Shown piece by piece: positions 27,071 through 35,905 of a DNA stretch of 64,000 nucleotides; positions within the stretch are counted from its first letter, which is position 1, and each line of letters starts with the position of its first letter. The notes under the pieces are model-generated. The model did no database searches and was not told the origin of the DNA. It saw only the letters and a program-made list of their open reading frames with translations. Position numbers and translations under genes: made by a program. This DNA comes from Granulicella aggregans. GTDB lineage: Bacteria; Acidobacteriota; Terriglobia; Terriglobales; Acidobacteriaceae. The stretch is from contig NZ_JACHIP010000011.1 of the NCBI RefSeq assembly GCF_014203275.1, positions 1 through 64,000 on the forward strand, given 5' to 3'.

Positions 27071-29470
27071 CTACTCTCGACGTAAGGTGATGGATGGTTC
27101 AAGTAGGCTGGCTCGACGACCGGGCACGGCCACGGCGAGTAGAGCGGGCACTGCGAGTAGCAAAGAGGAGGTAATAAGGACGGGTACAGAGGTAGCACCA
27201 GTGTGAAAGAACTGTGCCCGAAGCACGAAACCGACCATTGAGGCTGTGAGAAGTCCGGAGAGGATACCCCCAGCTATCCACCGCGATTCTTGTCGCAGGA
27301 GCAGGCTCACAATAGCGGCGCGGGTGGAGCCGAGCGCAAGACGGATGCCCATTTCGCGCTCGCGAAGGGATACCTCATAGGCGAGCAGGCCATAGGTGCC
27401 GAAGACGGCAAGAACGAGCGCAAGCGTGCCAAAAGCAAGGGCGATCTGCATCGAGAATCGGCGCAGAGCGACTTGGTGCGCCATCATTTCTGGAATGCTT
27501 TGGACATAGTTTGTGGTGATTTGGCTGTTGGTATGCAAAAGACTGCGGATGGTCTCTTGGATCGCTGCGGGATCGCCACCTGTACGCATCATGAGTGTCA
27601 TGTGGACGTCCGGGCCGTCGGCCTCGGGCAGGTATAGGTTGGGCCTGGGCGCGCGTTCGAGCGAGTAGCTGTGGACATCGTCAACCTCGCCTACTACGGT
27701 GGCCCAGCTTTTTAGTTCACCGGTGAAGATACGGTGCCCGATGGGGCTTTCCCCTGGCCACTCCTGATTTGCGAGCGCGCGGTTCACAATCACGACGTGA
27801 TTGCGCCCGTCGTCGGCGGTGTTGAAATCCCGACCGCGATAGAGCAGCTGGCTCATGGTTTGGAAGTAACCGGGAGTGACCTGAAAGACGTCGGGAGTCT
27901 TCAGGTGTGGCTGGTTACAGACTTCGGGGTGCAGATCGCTGCAGAAGTCGTACTGGTTGACGCGGCCCCCCAAGGGCTTGTCGTTCGCGGCCGCCACCGC
28001 CTCTATACCTGGAACGGCGCGAAGACTGGCCAGTGTCTCGTTGAGCACGGCAAGGGTCCGGGCGGGGTTGGAATTTGGATCTCGCACTGGACTGCGGAGA
28101 TCGGTGCTGGCAAAGAGCAAATGGTTGGGGTCAAATCCCAGGGGCTGGTGAAGCAGGATGAAGACCGAGGAGACCATCCACCCGGCACTGGCGACCACAG
28201 CGAGCGCGAGCGCGAGTTGAGAGGCGACCAGGAGCCGCCCAGCGCGGCGCAGTCCCTTGGAGCCGGAGGTCCGGGCCGAGCCGTTGCTGAGATCGACGAG
28301 GAGAGCGGGCCGGAGACTACGCATCGCGGGCAGGATGGTGAGCAGGATGGCGACCAGCATAGTGACAGCAGCGACAAACGCCAGTGCGGGAAAGTTGAGG
28401 CTGGCTTGGCCCAGTCGTGGGAGGTGCACCACCTTGGCGTCCTGCGCAGCCCGGACCAGGAGGTCGGAAAAAAACATGCCGAGGAGGGCGCCGGCGGTGG
28501 CCAGCGTGCAGTTTTCGGCCAGGAGCTGCCCCAACAGGTGGCGTGGCCTGGCGCCAAGGGTAGCGCGCACGGCGAACTCGGCGCGTCGGCGGGTGTTTCG
28601 GGCGAGCAGAAGGTTGGTAATGTTGGCGCAGGCTATCAGCAGGAGCGTGCCGCATGCAGCGAGCGTGGCGAACAGAGCGGAGCGGGTGCCGGTACCGACC
28701 TCGTGATCGGCATAGGGCATCGGCACAGGGGTGTAAGCGTCCGGGTACAGATTAGGAAAGTCGTGACGCATTTGCCCTTGAGCAGTGGCGAGCTCCGCAG
28801 CAGCCTTCTCGAGCGAAACGCCAGGCCGCAGACGGCCAATACCCTGAAACGCTGAATCGCCGCGATCGGTAGTTGACTTACCCTGATCGCAGCTGAGCGG
28901 TGTGAGAACTGCCGATCCGTCCAGATTGCCCCCGGTCTCGATAGGCGCGAGGACGCCGATAACTGCATAGGTCTTGTGGTCAAGCTGGAGAGTGCGCCCG
29001 GTTAATGAATTTCCACCCCCCATGCGGTGCCAGTAGGCGTCAGTCACGATGGCCTGATCAAGGCAGTCCGCCTCATTGCCCGTCTCGGTAAAGTCGTGGC
29101 CAAGGCTAAGGCTCGCACCCAAGGTGCTCAGAAAGTTCTTGGAGACGAGCGTGGCTTCGGCATGGCCGACACCGGCAGTGGACTCAATGCGCGGCGACCA
29201 ACCGGCGTAGGCTGCAATGGACTGAAAGGAGTGAGTGCGACGCTGCCAATCCAGAAGGGTGGGAAAGGAGAAATTGTCCCAGGGCTTGGCCGAAATAGCC
29301 ACGAGCCGGTCGGGTTCGGGGAATGGCAAGGGTTGCAGAACGACAGCGTACAAGACGCTGTACATCGCCGTGGTGACACCAATGCCTATAGCAAGGATAA
29401 GGATGACCGTGAACGAAAACCCGGCTGAACGTTTCAACTGACGAAGAGCGACTTTACACGTGTTGAACAT
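27071..29470 (-). CDS. ABC transporter permease, ADOP/MacB-FtsX type
   Basis: 799 residues from ATG 29470, with AAGGA upstream. N-terminal helix AGFSFTVILILAIGIGVTTA, periplasmic MacB_PCD domain to about 245, FtsX helices near 265-285, 320-345 and 360-385, a second periplasmic domain (about 430-660), and three final helices ending LLEPSITLRRE. The duplicated layout is that of acidobacterial ADOP permeases. It is related to but clearly diverged from the copy at 13429. No ATPase or fusion-protein gene is adjacent. Confidence 0.9.
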   Translation of the reverse strand: MFNTCKVALRQLKRSAGFSFTVILILAIGIGVTTAMYSVLYAVVLQPLPFPEPDRLVAISAKPWDNFSFPTLLDWQRRTHSFQSIAAYAGWSPRIESTAGVGHAEATLVSKNFLSTLGASLSLGHDFTETGNEADCLDQAIVTDAYWHRMGGGNSLTGRTLQLDHKTYAVIGVLAPIETGGNLDGSAVLTPLSCDQGKSTTDRGDSAFQGIGRLRPGVSLEKAAAELATAQGQMRHDFPNLYPDAYTPVPMPYADHEVGTGTRSALFATLAACGTLLLIACANITNLLLARNTRRRAEFAVRATLGARPRHLLGQLLAENCTLATAGALLGMFFSDLLVRAAQDAKVVHLPRLGQASLNFPALAFVAAVTMLVAILLTILPAMRSLRPALLVDLSNGSARTSGSKGLRRAGRLLVASQLALALAVVASAGWMVSSVFILLHQPLGFDPNHLLFASTDLRSPVRDPNSNPARTLAVLNETLASLRAVPGIEAVAAANDKPLGGRVNQYDFCSDLHPEVCNQPHLKTPDVFQVTPGYFQTMSQLLYRGRDFNTADDGRNHVVIVNRALANQEWPGESPIGHRIFTGELKSWATVVGEVDDVHSYSLERAPRPNLYLPEADGPDVHMTLMMRTGGDPAAIQETIRSLLHTNSQITTNYVQSIPEMMAHQVALRRFSMQIALAFGTLALVLAVFGTYGLLAYEVSLREREMGIRLALGSTRAAIVSLLLRQESRWIAGGILSGLLTASMVGFVLRAQFFHTGATSVPVLITSSLLLAVPALLAVAVPGRRASLLEPSITLRRE

Positions 29471-29575
29471 TGCTGGATTCCTTCCCGGGCTTAAGATTCA
29501 GATGCAAGCCGTGGGCCATTTCAACCTTAGGGCTGCCGCGCCATGGATCAGGATGGAGTGAGTGGCGTCGGCGTA

Positions 29576-30025
29576 TTAAGACCTCTGTCGGTCCCTAGAT
29601 ACGACTTTTTTCCTGTTCTTCCATTCATCTTCGGCAAAGAGGCGAGGGCCGACTTCAATCAAACGCGGCATCATCTTGAAAACACCGACGCGAGTCCATG
29701 GTGAACCATTGCGCATGCGTAAACCTCGCTCGTTAAGGTCACTTACGATACTTGCGTAGGAGAAGTCGTTTCCAAGAAGGTCCATCATTTGCAACAGCAC
29801 CTTATTCTCAACTGGATCAGCTTCAAGGCGGGTGCAATCAGCGGATAAACGAAGACCATATGGAATTTCGTCAGCGGCTTCGATTTCAGAAGATGGCTCT
29901 GACTCCGGACGCTCCCGACGCCATTCGATGGATAGCATCTGCCATCCTGCACGTTGACGTTCAGTGATCAGGTCTGCACTGAAGGGGCCAGAGATAACAT
30001 CTCGACTGCGTTCAAAGAATGGCAT
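29576..30025 (-). CDS. orphan C-terminal recombinase-like domain protein
   Basis: 149 residues from ATG 30025, chosen for its GCAGGAG ribosome site 6 nt upstream rather than the frame to 30253. Residues about 70-145 (NKVLLQMMDLLGNDFSYASI and RGLRMRNGSPWTRVGVFKMM) resemble the recombinase-domain part of large serine recombinases, which has the NxxGxxxRxGxxWT pattern. The catalytic serine resolvase domain is absent. It could be a decayed recombinase or a free-standing DNA-binding protein. It lies 105 bp upstream of the ADOP gene in the same direction. Confidence 0.6.
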   Translation of the reverse strand: MPFFERSRDVISGPFSADLITERQRAGWQMLSIEWRRERPESEPSSEIEAADEIPYGLRLSADCTRLEADPVENKVLLQMMDLLGNDFSYASIVSDLNERGLRMRNGSPWTRVGVFKMMPRLIEVGPRLFAEDEWKNRKKVVSRDRQRS

Positions 30026-30534
30026 TTCGTCTCCTGCGGATCTCAATGGCAAACCAATTGCATTTACAGGACCATTTCCACAAAGATCCGAAGGTCTTGA
30101 TTCCCCAGAAAACCGAGCTCTTCTGATCGCATCCATTTGGCCAATAATTGAAGTTTGTCCGCTTTTAGAACGACAGTGTTCGAACATGGACACTGTCGTA
30201 AGAGGTCCTGATCCTTGGAGTTGTAAGTTAAATAAGTTTTGACGGTCGATCAATCATTCTTGATGTCACATCAGATCTTCGTGATTTGCTATCACCCACG
30301 ACAACTCCGGTTGTCAGGGGTGATGGCCGAACGCCGTTTCATACACTGCACAGGCGCCGATCGAGTTTATGTCGGTCGCACGCCTGATCCGACTCTGTCC
30401 TCTTCACGTGCAAGAACCAAGGAGCTCTGGATGCTTGAGCATTTGTGACGCGGATGAGTGCATAAAAGGCAGGCTCACACGGATCAAGCACCCTGGCCCG
30501 AGACCCTACGTTTCGTCTGCTAACTTTGCGTCGC
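30026..30534. other. about 500 bp without a supported gene
   Basis: Only short overlapping frames. The extension of the recombinase-like frame to 30253 and a plus frame at 30369-30608 show no recognisable features. It includes the promoter of the recombinase-like gene and the 3' flank of the VWFA gene. Confidence 0.35.
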
Positions 30535-31602
30535 TTATCTTGATTGGGGCTGGACAAGTATCTTGCGTTTACCGAATTGTGGGGCGTTCGAATCATTTGA
30601 AGGTATAACGCTCGGATCTTCGCCTATTTCCTGATGATGCAAGAGAAATGTTGCCCCGGTCACGCGGACGATGGCCCTATGGTCGGGAATGCTTATGTCT
30701 ATCGAGTGATCGCCCGCTGTCGCGTTCGTTGGACTCACAAACTCCAGAATGTAACGTTTGCGAATGAGGCTGACGGCTCTTATGAAGGTTGAATCGACTG
30801 TCTTTGGGGTGTCATAGAAAGCGATCCCGCCAGTTCCACCGCAAAAGATAGCGAATATATCTTCTGCCACCGTCTTGGAGGGCTGCCGCTTATCGGGAGC
30901 GAACATCGAGGATGGGGCACCCCCTTGGGTCGGGCGAATACCCATTATGGTGACTCCCGATCGAACCGCATAACGTCTCACTTCTTCCCACGTCAGCTTG
31001 CTTCCCCTATCCACACCATCGGAGAGGACCATAAGGACACGGCGTCCCTGCAGAGGCTGCAATTGAGTAATGGTGCTCGCGATGACATCCCATAGGCGGT
31101 GCTTTTCTCCGCAGTTCGAGCCTTGATCCGACTGATGCAGAGCCGTGGACGCAAGCACATCCTTGATCCCCGCATGTAACTCCGGGATACTCGCAGGCGT
31201 TGCTTCCCTAGAGCGGATGAGAACGCAGTCACTCGCAAATACACTGATCCGATCTCCACCGTTGAACAGCTCGGGCACCAATTGCCCTCGGGCGTTCACA
31301 AGGCTCTTTGCAAGCCAACGTCCGTTTTCTTGGCTGACGTCCAAAAGTACGGCGAACTGTAGCGGGTCATCCCCTTCGAGACGAACATGCTCGGGATGCG
31401 AGACAGGCCCGCTATCAAAGCTCACTGAGAATGAGTCAACTGAAAGACTGGGATAGCTCGCTCGCATTGGGGTAAGCACCATCGTTGGCACTTGCACCAC
31501 ATCTGTGTAGGCGTGAAAGGTGTACGGTTGGCGCGAATCGACAGACTGGCCGGCACAAACCGCCACGCTAAGAGTCAGGCAACAGGCCCGTACAAAATGC
31601 AT
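30535..31602 (-). CDS. VWFA-related acidobacterial protein, secreted
   Basis: 355 residues from ATG 31602 (MHFVRACCLTLSVAVCAGQS, signal peptide); the longer frame to 31674 adds an unlikely basic extension. The VWA core contains LQFAVLLDVSQENGRWLAKS (DxSxE, a variant metal site), RVLMVLSDGVDRGSKLTWEE and RSGVTIMGIRPTQGG, and ends KRYILEFVSPTNATAGDHSI. Typical of the acidobacterial VWFA-related family; partner unknown. Divergent from another VWFA gene starting at 31978. Confidence 0.85.
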   Translation of the reverse strand: MHFVRACCLTLSVAVCAGQSVDSRQPYTFHAYTDVVQVPTMVLTPMRASYPSLSVDSFSVSFDSGPVSHPEHVRLEGDDPLQFAVLLDVSQENGRWLAKSLVNARGQLVPELFNGGDRISVFASDCVLIRSREATPASIPELHAGIKDVLASTALHQSDQGSNCGEKHRLWDVIASTITQLQPLQGRRVLMVLSDGVDRGSKLTWEEVRRYAVRSGVTIMGIRPTQGGAPSSMFAPDKRQPSKTVAEDIFAIFCGGTGGIAFYDTPKTVDSTFIRAVSLIRKRYILEFVSPTNATAGDHSIDISIPDHRAIVRVTGATFLLHHQEIGEDPSVIPSNDSNAPQFGKRKILVQPQSR

Positions 31603-31977
31603 GACCCGCCTTATCGGTAGGGGGGCCGGAACACGTGGTGTCCTCCAAACACGCATAAGGCATATGTATCGCAACTGTGAACCTAAGGCAACGAGAGAAA
31701 TCGAAAGGCTTTGCTAGAAAACGCAAACAGAACCTCTGACGGGTTGAGTACGAGTGGCGATAACTTGGGGCGAGCAGATTCACGCAAAGTCGGGCGGTCT
31801 CACCGGTCAGCGCAACACTTTTGGCCGGCTATTTCTCGACAGTGTCCCTGGGGTATTATCGCTGCTTTCGGGCAGCAACGAGCGCGGTGCTGTGGTTTGG
31901 AAGTTGAAACTTGCCTGTTGCTCCTGGCGTCTACGTTGTAGGCTGTGTTGAAATGGACGACGCTGCACGGGGGTCCA
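31603..31977. other. intergenic region between two divergent VWFA genes
   Basis: 375 bases that should hold both promoters. Short frames here (31711-31941, 31754-31951) have no recognisable features, and no operator-like repeat was seen. Confidence 0.35.
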
Positions 31978-33921
31978 ATGTCAATCCGTCGAGCCGCTAT
32001 CCTTGGATTGCTGGTTGAGGTAATTTTCCCCTTGGCGATTGCTCAGACTCCGCCAGCGGTAACGACGCTTACGACGGGGACGAAGCTTGTGATCGTTGAT
32101 GTGGTGGTGGCGGATAGCAGGCAGAACCCGATTCACAATCTCACGGCTTCGGACTTCAGCGTCTTTGAGAACGGCGCTCCAGAGCGGATCAAGACCTTCG
32201 AGGAGCACTCGGCAAGCACGGCCAAGGCTGAGCCGCCTCTGAATCTACCGCCGGGAACGTTTACCAACTACACAGCAGCCCCCGCGAATGCTGCGCTAAA
32301 TATCCTTCTTCTGGATACGCTGAATACTCCGCTCACAGATCAGACTTACGTTCACAATCAGCTTCGTCTCTTTCTCAAAAACAATCCACCGAATGCTCCT
32401 CTCGCGATCTTCGGGTTGGGTTCACGGCTGTGGCTTCTGCAGCCGTTCACGGCGGACCCTCGGCTGCTCCGTGCTGCCATTGAGGCCAAGTCTCTAAAGA
32501 ACTCGCCGCTGCTCGAAAACACAGCGAGAGGCGATGGCTCACAGAGCCTCTCGGAACAGATCCAGGAAGTAGAAGGCAACAACCTGACGCAAACCCAGGT
32601 CGTTCAGCGCTTGAAACAGTTTGAGGCGGACCACAGCTCAACTGCCTCGCAGCTGCGTGCCCGCTATACCCTCGAAGCGCTTAACCAGATAGCCCGCTAT
32701 CTCGGGGGCATGCCTGGAAGAAAGAACCTCATCTGGTTCTCCGGTTCGTTCCCAATCAACGTACTTCCTGATAGTTCGCTGCTCGGTCCGTTTACGGATC
32801 CCTTCGCGCCGGTTGCGGGGTCGTCAGATCTCTTTCGACAGACGACGCGTCTGCTCGCCCAGAGCCAGGTTGCGGTCTACCCCGTTGGGGCTGGAGGCCT
32901 TTCCACATCTTCTGTGTACTCGGTGGAGGAGTCAGGGATGCAGTACGACACCAGGACACATCCGCTCGATACCTTTGCCAATAACGTCAACAGTGCGTCT
33001 ACGGAGAACGCGGATAACAACATCACCATGCAGCAGATGGCAGAGCAGACGGGAGGGCATGCCTACATCAACACCAATGGTCTCGCGACTGCGGTGACAC
33101 AGTCGATTGCAGCGGGGTCGAACTACTACACGCTGACTTATTCGCCGACGGACGCGGTAAGTGATGGGAAGTTTCGCAAGATCCAATTGAAGCTTCGGCG
33201 TGATGGGTTCACGATGGCGTATCGACGGGGCTACTATGCGGATGCTCCGCCGGCGACGTCTGCTCCCGTTGAAGCCTCGCGTTCTGCTCCGAATCCTGCT
33301 CCGGGCAGTCCGGTGACCTTCACGGCGTTAAAGCCCGCGCCTCCAGTGGTCGATGCGATGCATAATGCGATGATCTTCGGCTCGCCTATGCCCACGCAGA
33401 TCACGCTGAAGGTGATGGTTGTTCCGGCGGCGAAAAAGCCGGAGCAGACGCTGCTGGCAAGCAACTATGCGATCGCGTCGGCGAATATCAGTGGGCCTTA
33501 TCAGCGTTACGACGTTGTCATCGCGGCAGACCCCAGCGCCATTGAGTTCACACCAACCGCTGACGGGGGGCGTCATGCAAATCTGCAATTTCGCACGTAC
33601 GTGTATACGCGAGACGGAAAGCTGATAAACACCTCAAGCAGAGTTCGCGAAGAGGATTTCACGGCGGCTCTGTATAACCTCGCTCTTCACAAAGGTCTCT
33701 TTCTTCATCAGCAGATCAGTGTGCCTCTCAAGGGTGAGTTTTATCTGCGCATCGGTGTTCACGATGTCACGGCGGATCACGATGGTGTTGTTGAAGTTCC
33801 TGTGGATAGTGTGAAAGATCTTCCGGCACTGGCGGTACCGCTCCTGACGCCCCCGTTGCGGCGACGCAGTAAGGAACCGTCTGATGAATCTGGGGTTGTG
33901 AATGCGGAGCAGCCTCACTAG
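31978..33921 (+). CDS. VWFA-related acidobacterial protein, large secreted form
   Basis: 647 residues from ATG 31978 (MSIRRAAILGLLVEVIFPLAIAQ in part, signal peptide). The N-terminal domain has the diagnostic pattern LVIVDVVVADSRQNPIHNLT then ASDFSVFENGAPERIKTFEE. A VWA-like fold follows (ALNILLLDTLNTP, GRKNLIWFSGSFP, QVAVYPVGAGGL, YYTLTYSP), then a beta-rich C-terminal region of about 200 residues ending in an Arg-rich segment. It closely fits the TIGR03436 group. The stop codon abuts the truncated oxidoreductase gene on the other strand. Confidence 0.9.
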   Translation: MSIRRAAILGLLVEVIFPLAIAQTPPAVTTLTTGTKLVIVDVVVADSRQNPIHNLTASDFSVFENGAPERIKTFEEHSASTAKAEPPLNLPPGTFTNYTAAPANAALNILLLDTLNTPLTDQTYVHNQLRLFLKNNPPNAPLAIFGLGSRLWLLQPFTADPRLLRAAIEAKSLKNSPLLENTARGDGSQSLSEQIQEVEGNNLTQTQVVQRLKQFEADHSSTASQLRARYTLEALNQIARYLGGMPGRKNLIWFSGSFPINVLPDSSLLGPFTDPFAPVAGSSDLFRQTTRLLAQSQVAVYPVGAGGLSTSSVYSVEESGMQYDTRTHPLDTFANNVNSASTENADNNITMQQMAEQTGGHAYINTNGLATAVTQSIAAGSNYYTLTYSPTDAVSDGKFRKIQLKLRRDGFTMAYRRGYYADAPPATSAPVEASRSAPNPAPGSPVTFTALKPAPPVVDAMHNAMIFGSPMPTQITLKVMVVPAAKKPEQTLLASNYAIASANISGPYQRYDVVIAADPSAIEFTPTADGGRHANLQFRTYVYTRDGKLINTSSRVREEDFTAALYNLALHKGLFLHQQISVPLKGEFYLRIGVHDVTADHDGVVEVPVDSVKDLPALAVPLLTPPLRRRSKEPSDESGVVNAEQPH

Positions 33922-34302
33922 TAGTATCTGCAAGCGCCAGCTACGCAGATCGATCTGTTTTTCGAGGCCGACCGTTCCGATAAGGCGCAGCTCCACCGCG
34001 CGAGAGACCGGAAACTCAGGCGAAAGACCACGCTCATCGAAGAGAGCTCGTTCAACATCGCGGTTGAAGTTGAGCGTGTGACGCAGCGGGATCTGCGAAC
34101 GTCCTAACTGCGGCGCGCGATCTACCCAGCGGTAGAGACCACAGCCAGCCGCAGCAGCGATGGCGCCGATGCCGAAGCTGCGCCGTGTATGTTTGTGCGA
34201 ATCGGCGAGAACGTCTGCATCGCTTTGCTCCCGCTTCAACTCGACCGGCGCTGTTTCGGGCACTTCTTCCGCTGTTTCTTCGGGAACATTTTCATCATTC
34301 AT
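33922..34302 (-). pseudogene. molybdopterin-dependent oxidoreductase (sulfite-oxidase-like), 3'-truncated
   Basis: From ATG 34302 the protein has an acidic leader, a twin-arginine-type region HTRRSFGIGAIAAAAGCGLY, and then LRHTLNFNRDVERALFDERG with FPVSRAVELRLIGTVGLEKQ and IDLRSWRLQI. This matches the first 120 or so residues of YedY/sulfite-oxidase-type enzymes (the lead-in to the Moco-binding fold). At about 33935 homology ends, and the frame runs on antisense through the end of the VWFA gene to 33634. The Moco-binding cysteine and the rest of the roughly 400-residue enzyme are missing. Confidence 0.7.
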
Positions 34303-34417
34303 GCGCAATTCCTTGGAGGTCGTCATCGTGAGGGCTCTGGCTGTTTGCACCAGAGCCGCACGGGGTAGGCAATGTAGTCCCCTTTACAAACGCATCACAG
34401 CGCCACATCAACCCGCC

Positions 34418-35902
34418 CTACGAAGCCACTCCCACCGACCTGAACCCCAACTCCAGCCGCCGAGCCTCTTTCGCCGCGTACATGTCCATATCCGCATGAC
34501 GCTGAAGCTCTTCAGGCGTCGTTCCATGCTCCGGCGAGATCGCCAGTCCGGCACTCGCAGACCCGTGCACCACTACTTCCTCCAGCTGAAACACCGGCTC
34601 AAAACACCGCTGCAACCGCTGACGGTAGATCTCGGCGTCCTCCACGCTCTTAAGTTCGGCGGTCAACATAAACTCGTCACCGCCAATCCTGGCCAGCAAA
34701 TCTCCCGCTCGAACCTGTGAACCCAGACGCACCGCGATCTGCTGCAGATACAGATCTCCGGTCTTGTGACCGAACTCGTCGTTCACCTGCTTAAAGTGGT
34801 TGACGTCGATGTAAACCACTGCGACCAGGTGCCCGCGCGTGGCGGAGGTGCGCAAAGCCTCCTCCAATCGCAAATCCGAGTACCTCCGATTGGGCAGCCC
34901 GGTCAACGGGTCATGCGTAGAATGGAAGTTCAGCCGCTCATACAGCCGCCGTTGATTCAACGCCAGGTTCGAAAGGCTTGCGCCGACAAGCAGAGCACGC
35001 TGATCCTCTTCCGTAAGCACCTTATCGCCCTGGCAGCGCGCTCGGAAGTTCCCCAGCGTCGCCCCGGATGCCTCAGTCAACTCCACCGACAATATCTCTT
35101 TATTTCGGCTTCCATTCACGCCCCTCGGATTTAGCGCCCCCGCCACACACCGTTCCTCCCCGTTTTGCCAGGAGGCTTTCCTTTGTTTCGAGTCAAAGCG
35201 ATACGCCTCCAGCACCTCACACGTCACATCCAAGCCGGGAACCAGCCCGCCAATCGAACCGCAGATGTCTTCCAGCAGCTCCGGCAAGGGTGTCGAGGAA
35301 TTGATCTTCTCCAGCAAGCGGCTCCGTTGCTGCTCCAGCGCCATGGAGCTATGAATCCGCCGCGATTGCGCCGACACTCGCCGCCGCAGCACTAGCGCCC
35401 ATGCAGTGATCAGCACCGAGACCATCAGCAACCCAAGCAGTAGAAGCAGCAAATGAGTCACCGTCCACCAAGATGCCTTGGCCGCTACCGTCACATCGCC
35501 GGGCTCCCGCATCTCCAGCAGGAACGATACCGAAGTGCCCCACGAATCGGTCTTGGTCACGCGGCAAATCCCGGTGACCTGGACCTCAGTCCCCATGGGT
35601 AACGTAGGCAGCTGCGGCCGATCGCTTGTCCACAAGAGGACGCTCACTGGATGCCCCTCGACTACCACCACCATCATGTCCGAGATCTCGTTATGCAGCT
35701 GCGAAAGTACCTGACCTTCTATTGTCACCAGACCATCGCTGAACTTGCCCCCGATCGCTTCTTCATACTTCACGGGCTGCGGCTTGATCTGCTCAAACCG
35801 GCCAGTCGGCAGAATCTGCGCCTCATTCAGCTTCGGCCCTGCGTCGTCTCCATCCGCAAAGCCCGTCAGGTCGACCACCTCACCTAAAGCAACCGGCTTC
35901 AC
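34418..35902 (-). CDS. diguanylate cyclase (GGDEF), probably 5'-truncated
   Basis: 494 residues from GTG 35902; an in-frame stop lies 8 codons upstream. An N-terminal OB-like segment (KPVALGEVVDLTGFADGDDA, LPTGRFEQIKPQ) is usually preceded in related proteins by a signal peptide and another domain, both absent here. A membrane helix at about 146-170, a coiled region and a GAF-like segment lead to the GGDEF domain (HDPLTGLPNRRYSD, ARIGGDEFMLTAE) with its RAGD inhibitory site five residues before GGDEF. The cyclase part is intact, but without a signal peptide its membrane placement is doubtful. Confidence 0.85.
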   Translation of the reverse strand: MKPVALGEVVDLTGFADGDDAGPKLNEAQILPTGRFEQIKPQPVKYEEAIGGKFSDGLVTIEGQVLSQLHNEISDMMVVVVEGHPVSVLLWTSDRPQLPTLPMGTEVQVTGICRVTKTDSWGTSVSFLLEMREPGDVTVAAKASWWTVTHLLLLLLGLLMVSVLITAWALVLRRRVSAQSRRIHSSMALEQQRSRLLEKINSSTPLPELLEDICGSIGGLVPGLDVTCEVLEAYRFDSKQRKASWQNGEERCVAGALNPRGVNGSRNKEILSVELTEASGATLGNFRARCQGDKVLTEEDQRALLVGASLSNLALNQRRLYERLNFHSTHDPLTGLPNRRYSDLRLEEALRTSATRGHLVAVVYIDVNHFKQVNDEFGHKTGDLYLQQIAVRLGSQVRAGDLLARIGGDEFMLTAELKSVEDAEIYRQRLQRCFEPVFQLEEVVVHGSASAGLAISPEHGTTPEELQRHADMDMYAAKEARRLELGFRSVGVAS

Positions 35903-35905
35903 CTC

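Noticed and set aside
27734..28855. 373-codon plus frame
   Set aside because: Antisense to the ADOP permease; Gly/Glu/Arg-rich composition typical of a shadow frame.
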